A stretch of 22,039 nt of DNA from JBAYSY01 sp041675885. GTDB taxonomy: Bacteria > Pseudomonadota > Alphaproteobacteria > Rhodobacterales > Rhodobacteraceae. Location: NCBI GenBank assembly GCA_041675885.1, contig JBAYSY010000043.1, forward strand, positions 1 through 22,039. The letters run 5' to 3'. The notes below the pieces were generated by a model. The model saw only the letters and a program-made list of their open reading frames with translations. It had not been told where the DNA came from and made no database searches. Below, piece after piece: positions 1 to 7,431 of this stretch (the first letter of the stretch is position 1; every line of letters starts with the position of its first letter). The position numbers and the translations under genes were made by a program.

Positions 1-349
1 GACGGGTTCAAGCAGACCCCGGGGCGGTCACGGGATCGCCGCCGGTAACCACAATAACAGAATTCATCCAGACAGGGCGGTCGGCCGCTGCCCGGCGGCG
101 CGTACCGCGCCTCGATTCCGGGCTGGGCGCTCCGGGCATGGGTTGCGCTCCTCGACATCCTGTCGGCACAGTCCGGGCAGCAAACGGAACGCCCCCGCCC
201 CGCCGCCGCACGAAAAGCAGGCGGATGGCCCGGAAGATGCAATTTTCTGTCCCAAAGGCGCGCGAACCCTTCCATCTGCACAAAAAACGGCTTAGCGGGC
301 ATGCATCCGTACGAAACTTCCGACGACTCGCCCGCAAGGAGACCCCCGA
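1..349. other. Non-coding leader region before gdhA
   Basis: I see no convincing gene here; the open frames on both strands lack ribosome binding sites and recognisable protein features. It holds a fragment of a dispersed repeat (76-150, separate entry) and the gdhA leader. The gdhA ribosome binding site AAGGAG lies about 7 bases before the ATG at 350. No promoter can be placed with confidence. Confidence 0.5.
76..150. repeat. Dispersed repeat copy A (fragment)
   Basis: Positions 76-123 match 10608-10656 almost base for base (about three differences). The similarity continues weakly to about 150, where both copies have a CCGGGCA block and then GGTTGCGC or GGTTGCAC. The unit contains the hairpin GGCGCG-TAC-CGCGCC, nested in a weaker CCCGG/CCGGG outer stem. 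It starts with CGGTCGGCCGCTGCCC, which is also one arm of the inverted repeat bounding copy B. Only this one block of the larger repeat is present here. Confidence 0.75.
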
Positions 350-1699
350 ATGCCGCAACTCGACGAAAAACTGGAACCCGTTCTGGCCGAGGTGATGCGC
401 CGCAACGCGGGCGAGGCCGAGTTCCACCAGGCCGTGCGCGAGGTTCTGGAAAGCCTCGGCCGCGTCGTCGCCAAACACCCCTATTACGCCAACAACGCGC
501 TGATCGAACGCATCTGCGAGCCCGAGCGCCAGATCATCTTCCGGGTGCCCTGGGTCGATGACCGGGGCAAGGTGCGCATCAACCGCGGCTTCCGGGTGCA
601 GTTCAACTCGGCGCTGGGGCCCTACAAGGGCGGCATCCGGTTCCATCCTTCGGTCAATGTGGGCATCATCAAGTTCCTCGGCTTCGAGCAGACCTTCAAG
701 AACGCGCTAACCGGCCTGCCGATCGGCGGCGGCAAGGGCGGGTCGGACTTCGACCCCAAGGGCCGGTCGGAAAACGAGATCATGCGTTTCTGCCAGTCGC
801 TGATGACCGAAATGTATCGGCATATCGGCGAATATACCGACGTGCCGGCGGGCGATATGGGCGTCTCGGGGCGGGAAATCGGCTGGATGTTCGGCCAGTA
901 CAAACGGCTGACCAACCGTTTCGAAGCGGGTGTGCTGACCGGCAAGGGCCTGTCCTACGGCGGATCGCGCGCCCGGACCGAGGCCACCGGCTACGGCAAC
1001 GCCTATTTCGTGCAGGCGATGCTGGAAACCCGGGGCGACAGTTTCGACGGCAAGAAGGTGGTGATCTCCGGCTCGGGCAATGTCGCGATCTACTCGATGG
1101 AAAAGGTGATGGAACTGGGCGGGCAGATCGTCGCGTGTTCGGATTCCGACGGCTACGTGGTGGACGAGAACGGGATCGACCTCGATCTGGTCAAGGAGAT
1201 CAAGGAGGTGCGGCGCCAGCGCATCTCGGAATACGCCAGGCGCAAGGGCACCGGGGTGCATTACATCGCGGGCGGCTCGATCTGGGAGGTTCCCTGCGAC
1301 GTGGCCATGCCCTCGGCCACCCAGAACGAACTGACCGGCAAGGACGCAAGCGTGTTGGTGAAGAACGGGGTGATCGCGGTCGGAGAGGGGGCGAACATGC
1401 CCTCGACCCCCGAGGCGCTGCGCATCCTGCGCGAGGCGGGGGTGATGTTCGCCCCCGGCAAGGCGGCGAACGCGGGCGGCGTGGCCACCTCGGCGCTGGA
1501 GATGCAGCAGAACGCCAGCCGCGACAGCTGGACCTTCGAGCAGACCGAGGCGCGGCTTGCCGCCATCATGCGCAACATCCACGACACCTGCGCCGCGACC
1601 GCCGACGAATACGGCGCACCGGGCGACTATGTGCTGGGCGCGAACATCGCGGGCTTCGTCAAGGTGGCCGAGGCGATGGACGCGCAGGGGGTGATCTGA
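350..1699 (+). CDS. gdhA: NADP-specific glutamate dehydrogenase
   Basis: This enzyme reductively aminates 2-oxoglutarate to glutamate with NADPH, assimilating ammonium in the cytoplasm. The product is 449 residues, close to the usual length of hexameric bacterial GdhA (E. coli 447). Landmarks are PYKGGIRFHP with Lys93, the glycine-rich GGGKGG with Lys129, GDMGVSGREIGWM with the expected catalytic Asp169, and a Rossmann fold with GSGNVA at 241-246. CSDSDG at 263-268 is the region that sets cofactor preference; Ser264 there suits NADPH, but that choice is inferred. The start is the ATG at 350, preceded by AAGGAG. The gene stands alone and converges on the sdh operon. Two hairpins follow it. Confidence 0.96.
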   Translation: MPQLDEKLEPVLAEVMRRNAGEAEFHQAVREVLESLGRVVAKHPYYANNALIERICEPERQIIFRVPWVDDRGKVRINRGFRVQFNSALGPYKGGIRFHPSVNVGIIKFLGFEQTFKNALTGLPIGGGKGGSDFDPKGRSENEIMRFCQSLMTEMYRHIGEYTDVPAGDMGVSGREIGWMFGQYKRLTNRFEAGVLTGKGLSYGGSRARTEATGYGNAYFVQAMLETRGDSFDGKKVVISGSGNVAIYSMEKVMELGGQIVACSDSDGYVVDENGIDLDLVKEIKEVRRQRISEYARRKGTGVHYIAGGSIWEVPCDVAMPSATQNELTGKDASVLVKNGVIAVGEGANMPSTPEALRILREAGVMFAPGKAANAGGVATSALEMQQNASRDSWTFEQTEARLAAIMRNIHDTCAATADEYGAPGDYVLGANIAGFVKVAEAMDAQGVI

Positions 1700-1705
1700 G
1701 GCACG

Positions 1706-1733
1706 GGGCCCGGGCCGGGGCCTGCCCGGGCCC
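1706..1733 (+). terminator. GC-rich hairpin after gdhA
   Basis: A perfect 10-bp stem (GGGCCCGGGC / GCCCGGGCCC) with an 8-base loop begins 6 bases after the gdhA stop. No T run follows directly, so it may stabilise the 3' end or act with the next hairpin. Confidence 0.5.
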
Positions 1734-1745
1734 GGCCGCCGACAG

Positions 1746-1771
1746 GGTGGGCGATTCCGCGCACCATTTTT
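1746..1771 (+). terminator. Probable intrinsic terminator of gdhA
   Basis: The stem GGTGGGC / GCGCACC has one mismatch and the loop GATTCC, and is followed by ATTTTT. That is the classical form of a Rho-independent terminator. The stem and loop are a diverged member of the same family as the hairpins at 8833-8854 and 17889-17920. Confidence 0.6.
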
Positions 1772-1786
1772 CCGAACGATCAGGCC

Positions 1787-1900
1787 GGGCGGTGCGCGTG
1801 AGCGCACCCTACGACCGGCCCGGAACGCCGGATGCGGGCCCCCCTGCCGGGGCGCTACGAAGCTTCCCGCCCCCGTAGGGTGCGCTCACGCGCACCGCCC
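1787..1900. repeat. Inverted pair of TAGGGTGCGC palindromes
   Basis: Two 27-bp arms, 1787-1813 and 1874-1900, are perfect reverse complements separated by 60 bases. Each arm is itself a REP-like hairpin: GTGCGC and GCGCAC around a short loop, with a TAGGG foot. The pair lies between the convergent genes gdhA and sdhB, where it could end transcription from both sides. Single or paired relatives lie at 8806, 18075 and 20836-20906. Confidence 0.85.
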
Positions 1901-1947
1901 CCGGCAGGCGGGAGGGTGCCGGAAACGCCCGCCCCATGGCCGCGCCG

Positions 1948-2727
1948 TCACACCACCCGTTCGACCATCATCTTCTTGATCTCGGCGATCGCCTTGGCCG
2001 GATTCAGCCCCTTGGGGCAGGTCTGGGTGCAGTTCATGATGGTGTGGCAGCGGTAAAGCTTGAACGGATCCTCAAGCTGGTCCAGCCGCTCGCCCGTCGC
2101 CTCGTCGCGGCTGTCGATGATCCAGCGGTAGGCGTGCAGCAGCGCCGCCGGGCCCAGGTAGCGGTCGCTGTTCCACCAGTAACTCGGGCAGGCGGTCGAA
2201 CAGGAGGCGCACATCACGCATTCATAAAGCCCGTCGAGCTTCTTGCGATCCTCGATCGACTGGCGCCATTCACGGCCGGGCCGGTTGGTCTTGGTCTCCA
2301 GCCAGGGCATGATGCTGGCGTGCTGGGCGTAGAAATGGTTGAGGTCGGGCACCAGGTCGCGCACCACCGGCAGGTGCGGCAGCGGGTAGATCTTCACGTC
2401 GCCCTTGATCTCGTCCATGCCGAAGATGCAGGCCAGCGTGTTCTGCCCGTCGATGTTCATCGCGCAGGAACCGCAGATCCCCTCGCGGCACGACCGGCGG
2501 AAGGTCAGCGTCGGGTCGATCTCGTTCTTGATCTTGATCAGCGCGTCCAGGATCATCGGGCCGCAGTCGTCCATATCGACGAAATAGGTATCGACCCGCG
2601 GATTCTCGCCGTCGTCGGGCGTCCAGCGGTAGATATGGAAGGCGCGCACATTGGTCGCGCCCTCGGGGCGGGGCCATGTCCTGCCGGTGCGGATCTTGGA
2701 GTTCTTGGGAAGCGTGAGCTGGACCAT
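1948..2727 (-). CDS. sdhB: Succinate dehydrogenase iron-sulfur subunit
   Basis: This subunit of complex II carries electrons from the flavoprotein to quinone. The 259-residue product has all three cluster motifs. The [2Fe-2S] ligands are Cys80, Cys85, Cys88 and Cys100 (SCREGICGSC plus a later Cys). The [4Fe-4S] motif is CVMCASCSTAC at 170-180, and the [3Fe-4S] cysteines are 227, 233 and 237. A longer open frame exists upstream, but the ATG at 2727 has AAGAAGGGG before it and gives the family's normal N-terminus. It is the last gene of the operon and starts 2 bases after the stop of the preceding small gene, so its ribosome binding site lies inside that gene's coding sequence. Confidence 0.96.
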   Translation of the reverse strand: MVQLTLPKNSKIRTGRTWPRPEGATNVRAFHIYRWTPDDGENPRVDTYFVDMDDCGPMILDALIKIKNEIDPTLTFRRSCREGICGSCAMNIDGQNTLACIFGMDEIKGDVKIYPLPHLPVVRDLVPDLNHFYAQHASIMPWLETKTNRPGREWRQSIEDRKKLDGLYECVMCASCSTACPSYWWNSDRYLGPAALLHAYRWIIDSRDEATGERLDQLEDPFKLYRCHTIMNCTQTCPKGLNPAKAIAEIKKMMVERVV

Positions 2728-2729
2728 TG

Positions 2730-3053
2730 TTATCCCCTTCTTCTGGGTGTGACGGGGCCACGGGTATCGGGCAACGCGGAATAGGGCCTGCCGGGCGGTT
2801 CGCCCGACAGGCGGTAGACGCAGGACTGCCAGACCTTTTCCGGGTCGCGGCCCAGCACGAAATCGCTGCTGATATCGACATCGGCATAGCCCACCGTCCG
2901 GCCGCCCGTGCCAAGGCCGAGGGCGACCTCGCCGCGCGGGCGCTCGGCCAGCCGGGCGCGGTCGAAACACTGGCGCTCCGCCTCCTGCACGGTGACCGGG
3001 CCACAGCCGGCCATGAGCAGGACACCGAGGCCGAGGGCGGCGCGGCCGATCAT
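2730..3053 (-). CDS. Small predicted lipoprotein in the sdh operon
   Basis: The 107-residue product begins with a short hydrophobic stretch ending in LLMAGC, a good lipobox with the lipidated cysteine at about residue 17. It is probably anchored in the inner or outer membrane facing the periplasm. Two further cysteines follow (in RQCFDRA and QSCVY). No domain is recognised. The start is the ATG at 3053, which overlaps the preceding gene's stop as ATGA and has GGAGG 7 bases upstream. It lies between the paralogous small genes and sdhB. Its body does not resemble that of its two neighbours. The position suggests a link to complex II, but that is inferred only from the operon. Confidence 0.8.
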   Translation of the reverse strand: MIGRAALGLGVLLMAGCGPVTVQEAERQCFDRARLAERPRGEVALGLGTGGRTVGYADVDISSDFVLGRDPEKVWQSCVYRLSGEPPGRPYSALPDTRGPVTPRRRG

Positions 3054-3373
3054 CGCCAGACCTCCGTCGGCTGCGGCAGGCCCGCCGCCGCGATACAGGC
3101 ACGGGTGTCGGGCCGGGCGGCAATGGTCAGGATATCCGCCTCGGGCAGCGTGCCGCCGCGGGTGCCGACATTGCGGGCCAGCGCCTGGACCTCCCCGGGC
3201 GTGGCATGGTCGATCACGCAGCGGGTGACCCCCGCCGCCTGCGCGGGCATGAGCCGGGTTTCCAGGATCGGCTGCACCACGGTTTCCGCCGCCCGCCGCG
3301 TCGCGCCGTCGATCACGGCCTGCGGCGAACAGGCGGCGGCAAGGGCAAACGCGAAGGGCAGCGCGGCGCGCAT
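3050..3373 (-). CDS. Small secreted or lipoprotein, paralog of upstream gene
   Basis: The 107-residue product has a signal-like N-terminus ending in ALAAACS, so it is either a lipoprotein with a weak lipobox or a cleaved secreted protein. Its body aligns with the upstream neighbour: RCVIDHATPGEVQALAR here matches DCIIDSATTGEIVTIAR there. Both continue into a LDIARRP or LTIAARP segment and then a conserved cysteine. The ATG at 3373 overlaps the previous stop as TGATG, which implies translational coupling. A longer open frame upstream was rejected because its translation is arginine-rich out-of-frame sequence. The function is unknown. Being in the sdh operon suggests a role in biogenesis or quality control of the complex, as inference only. 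Confidence 0.78.
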   Translation of the reverse strand: MRAALPFAFALAAACSPQAVIDGATRRAAETVVQPILETRLMPAQAAGVTRCVIDHATPGEVQALARNVGTRGGTLPEADILTIAARPDTRACIAAAGLPQPTEVWR

Positions 3374-3735
3374 CAGATCGCCCCCCCGATCAGGCCGACA
3401 AGGCCGGGCTGGGACGCCATGCAGCGCAGCGACTCGGGTCGGCGGGCAATGTCCAGCACAAGCGTCACCGTCTCCGGCGTCACGCCGGTGCCCGCCTCGC
3501 GGGCGATGGTGACGATCTCGCCGGTGGTGGCGCTGTCGATGATGCAGTCGGTATAGGGCGTCGCGTTGACGCCGGGGAATTGCTCTTGCATCACTTGGTT
3601 GACCACGCCCTTGGCCATGCTGCGCGTCGTCTCCTGCACCGCCGTTTCGGCGGCAAGGCACCCCGAAAGCGCCAGCGCCGCAAGAACAAGGGCCGCAGGG
3701 CGCAGCCTGCGAAAGGCGACGCGCCGGGCAATCAT
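3373..3735 (-). CDS. Predicted lipoprotein in the sdh operon, paralog of next gene
   Basis: The 120-residue product has a basic start (MIARRVAFRRLR), a hydrophobic segment and LALSGC, a clear lipobox with Cys at about 26. The mature part carries DCIIDSATTGEIVTIAR and a second conserved cysteine (LRCMA), both shared with the following gene. The two are therefore tandem duplicates that have diverged. The ATG at 3735 has GGGAGG 6 bases upstream. It follows sdhA by 34 bases. No known domain is recognised. The cysteine pair could form a disulfide in the periplasm, but that is a guess. Confidence 0.82.
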   Translation of the reverse strand: MIARRVAFRRLRPAALVLAALALSGCLAAETAVQETTRSMAKGVVNQVMQEQFPGVNATPYTDCIIDSATTGEIVTIAREAGTGVTPETVTLVLDIARRPESLRCMASQPGLVGLIGGAI

Positions 3736-3769
3736 GCCGCGCCTCCCGCAGGAGTTTGCGCCATGCGCA

Positions 3770-5572
3770 TCAGTAAACCCGCGCCTTGGGCGCGATCTTC
3801 GTCAGGTCGATCCCGCCCGCGTCCTGCCCGGTCAGCGGGTCGAGATGCACCGGCCGGTAGCCGAGCCGCACCTTGTTGCCCTCGATCCACGCAAGCGAGT
3901 GCTTGCGCCAGTTCGCGTCGTCGCGATCCGGGTAGTCCTCATGCGCGTGGGCGCCGCGACTTTCCTTGCGCGCCTCGGCGGCGACGATGGTCGTCAGCGC
4001 GTTCGGCATCAGGTTCGCCAGTTCCAGCGTCTCCATCAGGTCCGAGTTCCACACCAGCGAGCGGTCGGTCACCTTCAGGTCGTCCATCTTGGCGGCGACG
4101 GCCTCCATCTTCTGCACGCCTTCGGCCAGCACCTTGTCGGTGCGGAACACCGCCGCGTTCGACTGCATGGTCTTCTGCATCTCCAGCCGCAGCTCGGCGG
4201 TGGGCACCGTGCCGCTGGCATGGCGCAGCCCGTCGAACCGGCCGAGGACCGCATCCACCGCGGGCCTGTTCACCGGCGGCACCGGGCTTTCCGGGTCCAC
4301 CACCTGCCCGGCGCGGATCGCCGCGGCACGGCCGAACACCACGAGGTCGATCAGCGAATTCGACCCCAGCCGGTTCGCCCCGTGGACCGAGGCGCAACCG
4401 GCCTCGCCCACCGCCATCAGGCCGGGAAGGACCGCATCGGGATCGTCTGCGGTCGGGTTCAGCACCTCGCCCCAGTAGTTCGTCGGGATGCCGCCCATGT
4501 TGTAATGCACCGTGGGCAGGACCGGGATCGGCTCCTTCGTCACATCGACCCCGGCGAAGATCTTCGCGCTCTCGGAAATCCCCGGCAGCCGTTCGGCCAG
4601 CGCCTCGGGCGGCAGGTGGTTCAGGTGCAGGTGGATATGGTCCTTCTGCGGTCCGACCCCCCTGCCCTCGCGGATCTCGATGGTCATGCAGCGCGACACC
4701 ACGTCGCGGCTGGCAAGATCCTTGTAGGTGGGGGCGTAGCGTTCCATGAACCGCTCGCCTTCCGAGTTGGTCAGGTAGCCGCCTTCGCCGCGCGCGCCCT
4801 CGGTGATCAGGCAACCGGCGCCATAGATGCCGGTCGGGTGGAACTGCACGAATTCCATGTCCTGAAGCGGGAACCCCGCCCGCGCCACCATGCCGCCGCC
4901 GTCGCCGGTGCAGGTATGGGCCGAGGTGGCGCTGAAATAGGCCCGGCCATAGCCGCCCGTGGCCAGCACCACCATCTTGGCGCGGAACACGTGAAGCGTG
5001 CCGTCATCCAGCTTCCACGCCACGACGCCCGTGCAGCGGCCATCGGTCATGATCAGGTCGATCGCGAAATACTCGATATAGAATTCCGCGTTGTGCTTGA
5101 GCGACTGGCCGTAAAGCGTGTGCAGGATCGCGTGGCCGGTCCGGTCGGCGGCGGCGCAGGTGCGCTGCACCGGCGGGCCTTCACCGAATTCGGTGGTATG
5201 GCCGCCGAACGGGCGCTGGTAGATCTTGCCCTCCTCGGTGCGGGAAAACGGCACGCCGTAATGTTCCAGCTCATAGACCGCCTTCGGCGCCTCCCGCGCG
5301 AGGTATTCCATCGCGTCGGTGTCGCCCAGCCAGTCCGACCCCTTCACCGTGTCATACATGTGCCAGTGCCAGTGGTCCGGCCCCATGTTCGACAGCGAAG
5401 CGGCGATGCCGCCCTGCGCCGCGACGGTATGCGAGCGGGTCGGGAACACCTTGGTCACGCAGGCGGTGCGCAGCCCCTGTTCGGCCATGCCCAGCGTCGC
5501 CCGCAGGCCCGAGCCCCCGGCACCGACCACAACCACGTCGTATTCATGCGTCTCGTAAGCGTAAGCAGCCAT
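3770..5572 (-). CDS. sdhA: Succinate dehydrogenase flavoprotein subunit
   Basis: This catalytic subunit of complex II oxidises succinate to fumarate with covalently bound FAD on the cytoplasmic face. The 600-residue product matches the family length. It shows the FAD-binding VVVVGAGGSGLRA at 13-25, RSHTVAAQGG with His48 as the expected flavin-linked histidine, and FHPTGIYGAGCLITEGARG at about 244-262, containing substrate-site His245 and Arg261. The start is the ATG at 5572, 9 bases after the sdhD stop. It is the central gene of the operon sdhC-sdhD-sdhA-three small genes-sdhB. Nothing suggests a defect. Confidence 0.97.
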   Translation of the reverse strand: MAAYAYETHEYDVVVVGAGGSGLRATLGMAEQGLRTACVTKVFPTRSHTVAAQGGIAASLSNMGPDHWHWHMYDTVKGSDWLGDTDAMEYLAREAPKAVYELEHYGVPFSRTEEGKIYQRPFGGHTTEFGEGPPVQRTCAAADRTGHAILHTLYGQSLKHNAEFYIEYFAIDLIMTDGRCTGVVAWKLDDGTLHVFRAKMVVLATGGYGRAYFSATSAHTCTGDGGGMVARAGFPLQDMEFVQFHPTGIYGAGCLITEGARGEGGYLTNSEGERFMERYAPTYKDLASRDVVSRCMTIEIREGRGVGPQKDHIHLHLNHLPPEALAERLPGISESAKIFAGVDVTKEPIPVLPTVHYNMGGIPTNYWGEVLNPTADDPDAVLPGLMAVGEAGCASVHGANRLGSNSLIDLVVFGRAAAIRAGQVVDPESPVPPVNRPAVDAVLGRFDGLRHASGTVPTAELRLEMQKTMQSNAAVFRTDKVLAEGVQKMEAVAAKMDDLKVTDRSLVWNSDLMETLELANLMPNALTTIVAAEARKESRGAHAHEDYPDRDDANWRKHSLAWIEGNKVRLGYRPVHLDPLTGQDAGGIDLTKIAPKARVY

Positions 5573-5581
5573 CTTCGTCCC

Positions 5582-5953
5582 TCAGAGCGCGATCTTCGCC
5601 AGCGCGTAAAGCCCGGTCGCGACGGTGGTGTAGCTGAGCACGATCACCGCGACGATCAGCAGCTTGCGGGTGGTCCCGCGCGAATAGTCCTCGATCATCA
5701 TCTGCGCCCCCTTGCGGAAATGCTGCATCCCCACGACCAGCACGATCGCGGTCAGGATCGCCGGGAAGGGCCGGGCAAAGGTGGCCAGCACCTCCTCGCG
5801 CGTGCCGCCCAGTGCGCTGCCGAAGACATACAGGAAGGTCGGGATCGCGATGGCAAGGCCCGCGCCGCTTACCTGCATATACCAGTGATGTTCGGTGCCG
5901 CTGCGCGCGACCCCCTTGCCCTCGGCCCGTTTGCGGTCGGTCAGATAGCGCAT
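5582..5953 (-). CDS. sdhD: Succinate dehydrogenase hydrophobic membrane anchor
   Basis: SdhD, with SdhC, anchors complex II in the inner membrane and binds heme b and ubiquinone. The 123-residue product has three hydrophobic segments (about 26-46, 61-78 and 97-119). GMQHFRKGAQMMIEDY, with His78 as the likely heme ligand and the IEDY motif, is typical of this subunit. The N-terminal GTEHHWYMQ is also typical of alphaproteobacterial SdhD. It lies 12 bases after the sdhC stop and 9 before sdhA, consistent with one transcript. Confidence 0.93.
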   Translation of the reverse strand: MRYLTDRKRAEGKGVARSGTEHHWYMQVSGAGLAIAIPTFLYVFGSALGGTREEVLATFARPFPAILTAIVLVVGMQHFRKGAQMMIEDYSRGTTRKLLIVAVIVLSYTTVATGLYALAKIAL

Positions 5954-5965
5954 CGCCTTTTCCCC

Positions 5966-6349
5966 CTACACGACCAGAAGCGTCAGCACGGTCATCACGA
6001 CCGAACCGATGATGCAGACCCAGCCCAGCTTTTCGGCGGTGGGCATGTCCATCCCGCGGCCCGAATCCAGGATGAGGTGCCGCAGCCCCGCGAAATAGTG
6101 AAACCAGAGCGCCCAGAGCGAGCCGAGGAACACCAGCTTGCCGAACCACGACCGCACCACCGCGTCGGCGATGGCGAAATACTCCGGCCCCGTGGCGGCG
6201 GCCAGCAGCCACCAGACCGACAGCAGCACCGCGACGATCAGCCCGTTGCCGGTGATCCGGGTCAGGATCGACACGATCGCGGTCAAAGGCATGCGGTAGA
6301 TCTGGATATGGGGGGAAAGCGGTCGTTCGACCCGTTTGACTTCGGCCAT
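5966..6349 (-). CDS. sdhC: Succinate dehydrogenase cytochrome b556 subunit
   Basis: This is the first gene of the sdh operon and the larger membrane anchor. The 127-residue product has RPLSPHIQIYR at 9-19 (the family's SPH..IYR signature), three membrane segments, and HYFAGLRHLILD with His84 as the likely heme ligand and His91. A longer frame runs upstream, but the ATG at 6349 has GGAGAGGG just before it and gives the standard N-terminus. The upstream region carries the large palindrome at 6482-6530, a candidate control site or the terminator of the gene before it. Confidence 0.94.
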   Translation of the reverse strand: MAEVKRVERPLSPHIQIYRMPLTAIVSILTRITGNGLIVAVLLSVWWLLAAATGPEYFAIADAVVRSWFGKLVFLGSLWALWFHYFAGLRHLILDSGRGMDMPTAEKLGWVCIIGSVVMTVLTLLVV

Positions 6350-6481
6350 GTTCGGTTCCCTCTCCGGCTTGCGGAACGGCAGGCGTTTCGCTGACTTTGC
6401 CGTGATCAATACCGATTTTTCCACCACTGTCACGGGTCCAGGGCAGGAAACATGGCCAATCCGCGGAAATGGGTCGAAAAT

Positions 6482-6530
6482 GCCGCCGCATGTGATCACA
6501 CCTAAAAATATTGTGATCACATGCGGCGGC
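6482..6530. promoter_or_regulatory. Perfect 19-bp inverted repeat with twin TGTGATCACA
   Basis: The arms 6482-6500 and 6512-6530 are exact reverse complements around an 11-base AT-rich spacer. Each arm contains TGTGATCACA, itself a perfect 10-bp palindrome, at 6491-6500 and 6512-6521. Their centres are 21 bp apart, two helical turns. It lies 25 bases after the stop of the porin-like gene and 133 bases before the sdhC start. It could be a terminator for the porin-like gene, since on the minus strand only a weak ATTTT follows. It could also be an operator pair for sdh. The dyad inside each arm favours an operator. Confidence 0.6.
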
Positions 6531-6554
6531 GGGTCGGGGTATTTCCGGCGGGAC

Positions 6555-7205
6555 TCAGCGCGGGAACAGCGCAAAATCCATCGACAGCGACAGCACCAGC
6601 CGCCCCTTGTCGATATTGGAGTCGTGCCAGGCAAGATCCACCGACATCGAATCGGTCAGCCCGTAGCTCGCCCCCACCGACCAGTAGTTGTGGCTTCTCT
6701 CGACGCGGCCCAGTTCGGCAGACAGCCCGATCCGGTCGGTGGCGGCGTAATCGCCCAGAGCCGAGATGTTGTAGATCTCGGCGCTCGGGTCATAGTAAAG
6801 TTCCGTGCCGACGCCGATCCGGTCGGTCACCGCGACCCCGAGGTTCAGATAGACCTCGCCGCAGCAGTTGCTCGACGGGTTGCGGTAGTAGTAGCGCGCA
6901 TAGCCGAAATCATAGCTGAAGGCGCCGATCTCGTTGCGATAGCCCGCGTAGAGATCGACCTCGTAGCGCCCGCCGGTCAGCGCCAGATCGGTGTTCGACG
7001 CCCAGATCCCGGCATAGAACCCGTTGATCTCGGCCTCGACCCAGGGCTGGAAGGCCGGGCCGTCGGATTGCCTGAGCCCGTTCGACATATACTCCGAGGT
7101 GATGGTGAAGCCCCCGCTCACGGTCACGCCTTCGGCGGCGGCGACGGTGGCGAGGGGGGCGGACAGCGCAAGGGCGAGTGCCGCGGCAGGGATGGATGGG
7201 CGCAT
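6555..7205 (-). CDS. TorF-like putative porin / outer-membrane beta-barrel
   Basis: The 216-residue product has a signal peptide (MRPSIPAAALALALSAPLAT, then VAAAEG, with cleavage probably after AAA). The mature part is rich in aromatic and alternating polar residues: SGGFTITSEYMSNGLRQSDG, then repeated YRNEIGAFSYDFGYARYYYR-type strands, and the terminal aromatic pattern DFALFPR. This matches the TorF / Gcw_chp family (TIGR02001) of uncharacterised bacterial outer-membrane proteins, as I recall it. The ATG at 7205 has AAGAGGA upstream; a longer frame further upstream lacks a signal sequence. It is probably transcribed alone between mch and sdhC. The transported substrate is unknown. Confidence 0.85.
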   Translation of the reverse strand: MRPSIPAAALALALSAPLATVAAAEGVTVSGGFTITSEYMSNGLRQSDGPAFQPWVEAEINGFYAGIWASNTDLALTGGRYEVDLYAGYRNEIGAFSYDFGYARYYYRNPSSNCCGEVYLNLGVAVTDRIGVGTELYYDPSAEIYNISALGDYAATDRIGLSAELGRVERSHNYWSVGASYGLTDSMSVDLAWHDSNIDKGRLVLSLSMDFALFPR

Positions 7206-7431
7206 GTTGTCCTCTTGATCTGGTGCGCTGGGCTCGTTGGGCTTCACGGCCCGGCATCCGCAGATACCGGGGCCGCGTCGCAAGGCAAACCGTGCGGGGC
7301 CGCGGTGACCCCCGCCCTGCCTGCGCCCGGCAGGGAAGTCTTGCGCCCGGACCATCTGCAAAGCAATCGGCAAAAACGCCCGCGCCCAGCTCCGGCATAT
7401 CAGACGCCCGAAGACCACGCCGGACGGCGGC
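7206..7431. other. Intergenic region upstream of the porin-like gene
   Basis: This stretch must contain the 3' end of the mch transcript and the promoter and leader of the porin-like gene. I see no gene, no strong hairpin with a T run and no convincing -35/-10 pair on the minus strand. Confidence 0.4.

Noticed and set aside
8..646. A 212-codon minus-strand frame across the window start and the gdhA 5' part
   Set aside because: It is antisense to gdhA and includes the translated repeat A. The same peptide appears from repeat B, showing it is repeat DNA and not protein.
1787..1900. A CRISPR array reading of the palindromic repeats
   Set aside because: The units are inverted and scattered, not direct repeats with regular spacers, and no cas gene is present.
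3566..6394. A 942-codon open frame on the plus strand opposite sdhA/sdhD/sdhC
   Set aside because: It is antisense to well-supported genes. The translation is rich in His, Arg, Gly and Pro with no domain, as expected from GC-rich third-position shadowing.
6385..6420. An FNR/FnrL-like half site (TTGATCAC on the minus strand) upstream of sdhC
   Set aside because: Only one half of the TTGAT-N4-ATCAA motif is present.
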